The notes below the pieces were generated by a model. That model searched no databases and was not told where the DNA came from. It worked only from the letters and a program-made list of their open reading frames with translations. Of a stretch of DNA of 58,880 nt, positions 52,948 through 58,880 are shown one piece after another. Origin of the DNA: Shewanella decolorationis S12 (GTDB lineage Bacteria; Pseudomonadota; Gammaproteobacteria; Enterobacterales; Shewanellaceae); NCBI RefSeq assembly GCF_000485795.1, contig NZ_AXZL01000004.1, forward strand, positions 1 to 58,880, given 5' to 3'. The translations under genes and the position numbers were made by a program. How positions within the stretch are numbered: position 1 is the stretch's first letter; every line of letters starts with the position of its first letter.

Positions 52948-54437
52948 AATCGATGGCAATGAAACTCTCCTTTGTAAAATCATCCTTTGCCAAATCATCC
53001 TTTGTCAAATCATCTTGGCAACCGACTAAGTTAATGGTCGCATTAGCTTTAGGGACCAGCTTGGCCTTATCCGGCTGCGCCTCCACCACGGCATCCAAAC
53101 GCGTCGATACCGGCAGCTTTGCCATGCCAAGTTACGACAAGTTAGTGCTAGATAACGGCCTTACCGTGTATTTAATGCCACAGCGCGAAGTGCCGTTGAT
53201 CACCCTAAACGCGGTCGTGCGTGCTGGGGCGGTTAACGACACCACAGCGGGTATCGCCCAAATGACCGCCCAAGGTTTACTCCTTGGCGCGGCGGGTAAA
53301 TCCAAGGCCGAGATTGAGCAACAAGTGGATTTTCTCGGCGCTAGCTTAGGGGCCGAAGCCGATAAAGAAGGTAGCTATCTGGCCGCCGATTTTATGGCGA
53401 AAGATACCGATGTGATGCTCGGCCTATTCAGCGCCGCGTTATTAAGCCCCGACTTTGATTCGGCCGAGTTCGATAAGCTTAAACAGCGCGCCATTGCGGG
53501 TTTACAGCAGGATAAAGAAAGCCCGCGCGCCGTGATTGGTCGCTACTTCGATAAACTGGTGTTCGATGCTCATCCTTACGGTAATGCCTCATCGGGTAAT
53601 CGTGAGTCACTTGAGCAAGTCACAGTGTCGCAGTTGCGCGCCTTCCATAAAAGCTACTATCAACCCGCAAATACCGCATTAACAGTGGTGGGGGATTTTG
53701 ATGTGGCGGCGATGAAGGCCAAGCTAACCCAGACTTTTGGCCAGTGGAAAGGCAGCGAAAAACTCGTTCAGCCCGACTTAAACCAAGGTTTACCTAAGTT
53801 AACTGAGGCCAAAGTGCTGCTGGTGGATAAGCCAGATGCGATGGAAACTACCTTTGTTATCGGTGGTTTAGGCATTAGCCGTGATAACCCTGACTATGTG
53901 GGGCTAACGGTAGTGAATACTATTTTAGGTGGTCGCTTTACCTCTTGGCTGAACGATGAGCTGCGGGTGAATGCGGGGCTAACCTATGGCGCGCGCTCCG
54001 GCTTTAGTCCTTATACCGACTCGGGCGTGTTTACCATTAGCACCTTCACTAAGACGGAAACCACTCAAGAAGCGATTGATTTAGCGCTGAAAACCTATGC
54101 TCGTTTATGGGAGAAAGGTGTAGACCAAGCGACTCTTGATTCGGCTAAGGCCTATGTTAAAGGTCAGTTCCCGCCTAAGTTTGAAACCTCGGGCCAATTG
54201 GCTGGACTCTTATCAGGCATGTATCTCTACGGCTTCGATGATAAGTTTATCAACGAGTTCCAAGCGAAAGTGGACGGCTTAACCTTAGAAGAAACCCAAA
54301 GGTTAGTGAAAACTTACTTCCCGCAAAAGGACTTACAGTTTGTGCTGATTGGCAACGCCAGCAAGATTGCGCCTATCGCGGCCAAGTATGGCCAAGTGCA
54401 AACCGTTGATATTAATGCGGTGGGTTTTGGTCAATAA
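52944..54437 (+). CDS. M16-family non-catalytic partner subunit, lipoprotein
   Basis: 497 residues. A lipobox LALSGC (Cys near residue 50) predicts a membrane-anchored lipoprotein. Before it is an unusual charged tract, SFVKSSFAKSSFVKSS, from 15-bp DNA repeats. The M16 fold is clear, but the HxxEH motif is replaced (AQMTAQ at the equivalent position), so zinc catalysis is lost. It probably forms a heterodimer with the upstream catalytic subunit, which has no lipid anchor. Translationally coupled. Confidence 0.9.
   Translation: MKSMAMKLSFVKSSFAKSSFVKSSWQPTKLMVALALGTSLALSGCASTTASKRVDTGSFAMPSYDKLVLDNGLTVYLMPQREVPLITLNAVVRAGAVNDTTAGIAQMTAQGLLLGAAGKSKAEIEQQVDFLGASLGAEADKEGSYLAADFMAKDTDVMLGLFSAALLSPDFDSAEFDKLKQRAIAGLQQDKESPRAVIGRYFDKLVFDAHPYGNASSGNRESLEQVTVSQLRAFHKSYYQPANTALTVVGDFDVAAMKAKLTQTFGQWKGSEKLVQPDLNQGLPKLTEAKVLLVDKPDAMETTFVIGGLGISRDNPDYVGLTVVNTILGGRFTSWLNDELRVNAGLTYGARSGFSPYTDSGVFTISTFTKTETTQEAIDLALKTYARLWEKGVDQATLDSAKAYVKGQFPPKFETSGQLAGLLSGMYLYGFDDKFINEFQAKVDGLTLEETQRLVKTYFPQKDLQFVLIGNASKIAPIAAKYGQVQTVDINAVGFGQ
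52968..53012 (+). repeat. Three tandem 15-bp repeats inside the M16 partner gene
   Basis: Three copies of a TCCTTTG(T/C)(A/C)AAATCA unit encode SFVKS/SFAKS/SFVKS near the N-terminus, before the lipoprotein signal. In-frame, so copy number can change without a frameshift. Confidence 0.7.
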
Positions 54438-54466
54438 CCACTGGCGTTAGTTTATATCGCCCAATA

Positions 54467-54493
54467 AAAAGGTCTGCATAGTGCAGACCTTTT
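54467..54493 (+). terminator. Terminator after the M16 pair
   Basis: AAAAGGTCTGCA (54467-54478) pairs with TGCAGACCTTTT (54482-54493), followed by GTTTTTC. Bidirectional between convergent genes. Confidence 0.85.
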
Positions 54494-54518
54494 GTTTTTC
54501 TGTTCTAGGTTCTAGGTG

Positions 54519-56564
54519 TTATTGCGCACCAGGCTTAGCGTAGTGAGCCATCCAATCTTTCACTTGGTTATACCAATAGATGGAGTTGTTGGGTTTCATA
54601 ATCCAATGGTTTTCATCGGGGAAATAAATCATCCGCGATTCAACATTACGGGTTTGCAGAGTACGGAACAGCTCAAAACCTTGGCCGACGGGCACACGGT
54701 AATCGAGTTGACCATGGCTGACTAAGGTTGGAGTATTAAAGTTGGCAGCAAAGTAGTGGGGCGAAATGGCTTTATACAACTCAGGATTATCCCAGTAGTT
54801 ACCAAAGCGGGTGCTGTGGACGGCAAAGTCCGCCGACATTTGTGCGTACATGTCGTATACCGCTGCGTGGATTAGCAGCGCCTTAAAGGGATGTGGCTGA
54901 CCTAAAATAATCGAGGTTAAGTAGCCACCATAGCTGGCGCCACCGGCAACCATACGATCGCTATCGATCCAGCTTTGTTGCTTAAACCAGTCTGCGGCTT
55001 TGAGCACGTCTTCGAGGGATTTGTTTTTCCAATCCGGGTTAATGGCATCGGCAAACTCTTGTCCAAAGCCGCTAGAACCGTGGAAGTTTGGCCACGCGGT
55101 GACATAACCCCACGAGGCGAAAGTTTGTGCGTTCCAGCGGAAGTGGAAACCATCGCTAATGGCGTTGTGTGGGCCGCCGTGGATCAACATAAACAGCGGG
55201 TACTTTTTGCTGCGATCGAACCCAGGTGGATAGTGTACCCACATTTGAATGTCTTGGCCCTGATAACCCTTATAGGTGACCGACTCATAGGTGCCTAAAT
55301 CGACATCCTTTAAAATCTCGTCGTTAAATTGCTCTAAACGCTCGGTTTTACCATTGCGTGGGTTGATGCTGACTAAACGCGCGGGATACAAAAAGCTTTG
55401 ATTGGTCGCAATCAACTGACCATCTTTAGCGATAGCGGGTTGGCTAAAGTCGGTGGCTTGAGTGATGGCCTTGGTCTTACCGCTCTTGGCATCGATATGA
55501 TAAATACGGTTAGTGGCGGCATCATCAATGCTGGCATAGAAGCCCTTGCTGTCGGGTGTCCACTCGAATTGAGATACAGAGCGATCCCAATCCGTAGTGA
55601 GCGTGGTGAGTTTGCGACTACTCACATCCAGCAACATCAACCTTGCGGTATCGGCATAAAATCCGGGGATTTTTTGCCGAGTAAAGGCCAAGGTTTTACC
55701 GTTAGGGCTAAATGTTGGGTTCAGATCCGGCGCGGGGTTATCTGGAGTGATGTTATCAGCTTTGCTGCCGCCAATGGTGGCGAGGAACAAGTCTAACTTA
55801 GGGTCGACGCGATTATCCGAACCATAGGCACTAAAGGCGATTAAGCGTTCATCGGGGGAAATATCATAGCTTGAACTGCTTTGGCTTGAGCGTGGCAGTT
55901 CATGGCCTAGCGGCTGAGTCACGGCTTCAACCGCGCCGCCTGTGGCTGGGATCCTAAACACGTGGGCCTGACGGCGCTCATCTAACCAATGATCGAACTG
56001 CGAATAGGGCAGCGCATTCCACTGGCGGGCGGAGACTTTATTATCTTTATCTGTCTTGAGTTGGGCCTTCATTTGCTCCCAGTTCTGCTCAGGGAATATA
56101 TTGCTGATAAAATACAAATGCTTACCAATCCACTTGATGCCATTGACGCCGGTGGGGATATCCGTGAGTTTGCTGGCTTCACCCGGGCCGTCCATAGGTA
56201 ACAGGTAAATTTGGCCAGCGTCGTCATCGTTACGTTCGCTGATAAAGGCTAAGGTTTTGCCGTCTGGCGAAAACACCGGCTCGCTGACTTTTAAGCCTTT
56301 GGCGGTAATCGCACGGTTATTTTTACCTTCACCGTCGAAGCGCCAAAGTTGGGTTGAGCCTTTGTCTTCCTTAAGGTCGTATTCAGTCACCGGCGCAATA
56401 ATATGCTCGCCCGTGGGGGATACCACTGGACTACCTATGCGCTTGAGTTGCCAAAGTAATTCGACTGAGAGTGGTTTGCTTGCTTCTGCAAATGCCGTGC
56501 TGAGGGGCATTAGCAGACTCAGCAGTAAAATGCCTGCCTTCTTCACTAGATGTCTCCTTATCAT
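54519..56564 (-). CDS. Exported S9-family prolyl oligopeptidase-like peptidase
   Basis: 681 residues with signal peptide (GILLLSLLMPLSTAFA). N-terminal WD40/beta-propeller (SPDGKTLAFIS, SPDERLIAFSAYG, SPNGKTLAFTR) and a C-terminal alpha/beta-hydrolase domain with S544 (GGASYGG), D621 (GQLDYRVP) and H653 (FPDENHW). S9C acylaminoacyl-peptidase type. It cleaves short peptides in the periplasm. Faces the M16 operon across a shared terminator. Confidence 0.93.
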   Translation of the reverse strand: MIRRHLVKKAGILLLSLLMPLSTAFAEASKPLSVELLWQLKRIGSPVVSPTGEHIIAPVTEYDLKEDKGSTQLWRFDGEGKNNRAITAKGLKVSEPVFSPDGKTLAFISERNDDDAGQIYLLPMDGPGEASKLTDIPTGVNGIKWIGKHLYFISNIFPEQNWEQMKAQLKTDKDNKVSARQWNALPYSQFDHWLDERRQAHVFRIPATGGAVEAVTQPLGHELPRSSQSSSSYDISPDERLIAFSAYGSDNRVDPKLDLFLATIGGSKADNITPDNPAPDLNPTFSPNGKTLAFTRQKIPGFYADTARLMLLDVSSRKLTTLTTDWDRSVSQFEWTPDSKGFYASIDDAATNRIYHIDAKSGKTKAITQATDFSQPAIAKDGQLIATNQSFLYPARLVSINPRNGKTERLEQFNDEILKDVDLGTYESVTYKGYQGQDIQMWVHYPPGFDRSKKYPLFMLIHGGPHNAISDGFHFRWNAQTFASWGYVTAWPNFHGSSGFGQEFADAINPDWKNKSLEDVLKAADWFKQQSWIDSDRMVAGGASYGGYLTSIILGQPHPFKALLIHAAVYDMYAQMSADFAVHSTRFGNYWDNPELYKAISPHYFAANFNTPTLVSHGQLDYRVPVGQGFELFRTLQTRNVESRMIYFPDENHWIMKPNNSIYWYNQVKDWMAHYAKPGAQ

Positions 56565-56793
56565 TCAGAGTGTTATCGTTATATTTCCCATTAAACCCCA
56601 AAGTATAAAAACCGAGCATGAAATCAAACTGAGTCTGTGAGGGCTGAGGCGGACTTTTATGTAAGTAACTGTAACCACCGGGCACATTTTGATGACGAGG
56701 TAGGTTGGGCATGGCACAAACTGTCGTAGCGTAGTATTTGTGGCTAAGGTGTTTTAACGCTAATGTATTGGGAGATTGAAATAGGACTCGAAT

Positions 56794-57348
56794 ATGGCGT
56801 TAATCATCCCGCGAAGACAGGGCAAGCTATTGATCAAAAATGTATTGATACTCGCCTTGGGCAGCTTGGCTGTCTTTCCTGCGCAAGCCGCTAAGATCAG
56901 TTTTAAGGCTTTTTGCCCGCAAATGGTGGGGCAGTGGCAGGGCAATGCGGCTAAGGTGGGGGAGATCCCTAAGCAAGTTATCGTCAACGGCTTTTGCTCC
57001 CATGATCAGCGCCAGTTGATCCTCTCCGTGAGTGTCGGAACGCGTGCTCCCTACAGCGAGACTTGGTGGTTTCGGGAGCAAGGCGAGCAAGTGCTGTTAA
57101 CCTACTACGACGGTGTCTCGCAGGAAAAGCAGCAACTCTTTAGTTTATATCAACAAAATGGCGATTTTTCCCTGCTGGGTGAGGGAGTCGTGAATGCGCG
57201 CGCCGCCTTAATCCAACTGTTATTCGAAGCTAAATCGCCCCAAGGTGCATGGCAGTGGACGCAAAATATCCAATATTTAGACGATGATATCGACCGCTAT
57301 CAGCTCTTTCGTGGGATAGAGATGACGCCTATTGCACCATTAAATTAA
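56794..57348 (+). CDS. Exported hypothetical protein
   Basis: 184 residues. A positively charged start and a signal peptide (NVLILALGSLAVFPAQA) precede a compact mature domain rich in beta strands (KQVIVNGFC, SVSVGTRAPYSETWWFREQGEQ in segments, YLDDDIDRYQLFRGIEM). Two Cys in the mature part may form a disulfide (CPQM, GFCSHD). AGGA lies about 9 nt before the ATG. I do not recognise a family. Confidence 0.65.
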   Translation: MALIIPRRQGKLLIKNVLILALGSLAVFPAQAAKISFKAFCPQMVGQWQGNAAKVGEIPKQVIVNGFCSHDQRQLILSVSVGTRAPYSETWWFREQGEQVLLTYYDGVSQEKQQLFSLYQQNGDFSLLGEGVVNARAALIQLLFEAKSPQGAWQWTQNIQYLDDDIDRYQLFRGIEMTPIAPLN

Positions 57349-57464
57349 GCCGACTTATTCATACTCGAACGGGCTGTTTTGATCATCGTAGTACAACCTT
57401 GGCTGGATACCCATGCAATTCGCTTCTGAGCGTAGGAGTGACATTCAAAGACAAGCAATTTTAG

Positions 57465-57857
57465 TCAGTACTTGTTATAAATAATTTTCAGCTTTTTCTT
57501 AAGCTCTTTGGCTGGCCGACTGCTGTTGAGCACAAAAATACTAATAAGCAAACTCGGGACATACAAAAATAGAACGGCCCCTGCGAATGCGTTTTTAGCT
57601 TCAGGAGATATTGCTACGATAACTAATGTTACTGATAACAAAATACAGCACCACACCATCCTAGAGATGAACCCCTCTACAGTGCGGATGATCTTTGAAC
57701 TACGCGAATAACAATACAGAGAAAAGCAAAAAATACTCACAAGTATTAATGCCTTATCTATATTTCCTTGAATAAGACAATAAAGAATAAAACCTGGCAT
57801 CAATACTGGTATTAAAGTGATTAATATGTAATTTCTCTCAAACGCTCGATTACTCAA
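57465..57857 (-). CDS. Small integral membrane protein, hypothetical
   Basis: 130 residues with about four hydrophobic helices and a lysine-rich C-terminus (KELKKKLKIIYNKY). The helices FILYCLIQGN, ALILVSIFCFSLYC, CCILLSVTLVIVAIS and LFLYVPSLLISIFVL are evident. AT-rich relative to neighbours. No family recognised. Confidence 0.55.
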   Translation of the reverse strand: MSNRAFERNYILITLIPVLMPGFILYCLIQGNIDKALILVSIFCFSLYCYSRSSKIIRTVEGFISRMVWCCILLSVTLVIVAISPEAKNAFAGAVLFLYVPSLLISIFVLNSSRPAKELKKKLKIIYNKY

Positions 57858-57870
57858 ATAATACCTCGAC

Positions 57871-58052
57871 GAGATTAAATCAAGCCACCCATTTTAAATC
57901 AATAACATAATGCACTTTAGGTTTGCCTACAACTTGTACGAGCTAAAATGACTTGAGTGGGAGTCATCAACGTCGTAGGGACTACATGTAAGACAATAAA
58001 TTGCGCTAATTTCTTTCAAAAATGGTGTATTTCAGACGAGGTAAGTCATCCC
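57871..58052. repeat. ~180-bp imperfect repeat, copy A
   Basis: It shares CATTTTAAATCAATAACATA, TGCACTTT..GTTT.CCTACAACTTGTA, GCTAATT and CATTTCAGACGAGG..AGTCATCCC with copy B; the middle differs. The 57858-58289 spacer (432 bp) contains only these two copies. Each copy has near-complementary ends, CCCATTTT and AAAAATGG. Confidence 0.75.
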
Positions 58053-58054
58053 AA

Positions 58055-58236
58055 TAATAATAAATCTGGCCATCCATTTTAAATCAATAACATAATGCAC
58101 TTTCCGTTTACCTACAACTTGTAAAAGTTAATGTTGTTTAAAAAAGAACCGTCACAGTCGCGGGGAGAGCATCTAAGGCAAAAAATTACGCTAATTCCTT
58201 AAAAAATGGAGCATTTCAGACGAGGTTAGTCATCCC
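58055..58236. repeat. ~180-bp imperfect repeat, copy B
   Basis: Direct repeat of copy A about 183 bp further on, between copy A and the minus-strand REP-associated transposase fragment. It contains the same conserved blocks, with ends CCATTTT and AAAAAATGG. Possibly a transposase-dependent, MITE-like or REP-type element. Confidence 0.75.
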
Positions 58237-58289
58237 TTAAAGCTTGGGAAGTGTTCTGGATGGGGCATTTGAAGTGATATAAGCCGTTG

Positions 58290-58880
58290 TCAGTTACTGT
58301 TAAAGTGCTGGCAGCTTGTGGCAAAATGCCGTCGTCGCTTTTCTAAGTGTTCGCAGTAATCGGTTAGTGCTTGCAATGTGCCCACGGGACCATGAAATAA
58401 CTTGCCAAATTCGGTTGTCAGCTTGAGCCAATTGTCATGGGGAATATTTAATCTGTTCAGTATCTTGGCGCTACTTTCGCTGATGCATCCACGTTTATCA
58501 TTGCGAATGATTCGGCCGGTATCATCCACCAATTGAAGGTAATCCGTTAAGGAAAATGCAATGCCATTGGGTTGGTTGTCGCACTCATTACCAATAAAAG
58601 GTAGTAGATTGCTCGGCTGCTCACCTTTTAACGCCGCCCGAATGCGTAGTTGAATACTGGTATGGTCGGATTGCTCTGGTGTATCAGCAAGTTGCGCTCG
58701 AATTGGATTTAAATCAACGTAAGTCATACAGGCTAATACCGCAGCTTCATCGAGTAGGGCTTGCGATTTGAATCGCCCCTCCCAGAAGCGACCTGTACAG
58801 TTATCCTCTTGATTTGCTTGTCTTGCAATCGGTTCGTTGAGGCAGCGCATAAACCATGAGATATCACATAATCGACTGCG
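58290..58880 (-). CDS. REP-associated tyrosine (Y1) transposase, partial
   Basis: The frame is open to the window edge, with RLCDISWFMRCLNEPIARQA directly upstream of what would otherwise look like a start at 58850, so the real N-terminus lies outside. The GRFWEGRFKSQALLDEAAV block, YVDLNPIRA and the C-terminal helical region match IS200-like REP-associated tyrosine transposases. The catalytic HUH and Tyr region is partly outside the view. About 196 residues of the C-terminal part are visible. Likely a domesticated, single-copy-style transposase related to REP or BIME sequences. Confidence 0.8.
   Translation of the reverse strand, partial: RSRLCDISWFMRCLNEPIARQANQEDNCTGRFWEGRFKSQALLDEAAVLACMTYVDLNPIRAQLADTPEQSDHTSIQLRIRAALKGEQPSNLLPFIGNECDNQPNGIAFSLTDYLQLVDDTGRIIRNDKRGCISESSAKILNRLNIPHDNWLKLTTEFGKLFHGPVGTLQALTDYCEHLEKRRRHFATSCQHFNSN

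Noticed and set aside
52968..53012. CRISPR-like array
   Set aside because: Only three contiguous 15-bp units inside a coding frame, with no spacers or cas genes.
57871..58236. CRISPR or tRNA-like repeats
   Set aside because: Just two long, imperfect direct copies without regular spacers or cloverleaf structure.
1..58880. tRNA, rRNA or known riboswitches
   Set aside because: None was recognised on reading both strands; a covariance search could still find small structured RNAs that I cannot see by eye.

Overview
The window looks like a chromosomal segment of a Shewanella-type gammaproteobacterium. The grounds are a menD-H-C-E menaquinone operon next to a pentaheme cytochrome/NrfC/NrfD set, dense c-di-GMP and chemotaxis genes, several secreted peptidases including one with a GlyGly-CTERM tail, and moderate GC content with AT-rich spacers. 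This genus assignment comes from gene content and recalled family knowledge; no search was run.

Layout. 0-4.1 kb: the end of an IS30-like element, a decayed fimbrial usher, a two-domain adhesin-like protein and a PapD-type chaperone. 4.1-9.9 kb: a BvgS/EvgS-type hybrid kinase and its NarL-type regulator, divergent from a REC-EAL protein. Together these resemble the Pseudomonas RocS1/RocA1/RocR (Sad) set that controls Cup fimbriae. 9.9-15.0 kb: menDHCE. 15.2-19.2 kb: a LysR regulator, a membrane-anchored DUF2726 protein and an nrfBCD-like quinol-oxidising module with no reductase nearby. 19.4-23.8 kb: Lrp/AsnC regulator with a YjeH-type amino-acid exporter, TonB, an HDOD protein and a TerB-like protein. 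23.8-27.1 kb: DUF2780, YciC-like and Sel1-repeat proteins. 27.5-31.7 kb: two tandem paralogous methyl-accepting chemotaxis proteins. 31.7-37.2 kb: LysR/Bcr drug-exporter pair, a DTW tRNA-modification enzyme and a PAS-GGDEF-EAL protein. 37.4-40.7 kb: a small charged exported protein, a methyltransferase, a second FtsZ and a WYL regulator. 40.7-42.6 kb: two integron-type gene cassettes with attC sites and no integrase in view. 42.6-44.7 kb: an esterase and a LysR regulator. 44.9-56.6 kb: a run of exported peptidases (S8, M20, an M16 pair, S9). 56.8-58.9 kb: two hypothetical proteins, a duplicated ~180-bp non-coding repeat and a partial REP-associated (Y1) transposase.

How the parts fit. Menaquinone made by MenDHCE is the natural electron source for the NrfD/NrfC/NrfB module. 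The Roc-like system is placed to control the adjacent pilus, but the usher is broken twice (IS junction and an in-frame stop). The M16 pair consists of one catalytic and one non-catalytic subunit, and with the S8, M20 and S9 enzymes forms a peptide-scavenging block.

The most unusual items are: (i) a full-length FtsZ paralogue that keeps the GTPase motifs and a C-terminal FtsA/ZipA-binding-like peptide, encoded outside the usual division cluster; (ii) an attC cassette pair encoding an unknown protein and a membrane-anchored HExxH protein; (iii) the Roc-like system beside a decaying pilus locus. No rRNA, tRNA or CRISPR array was seen.
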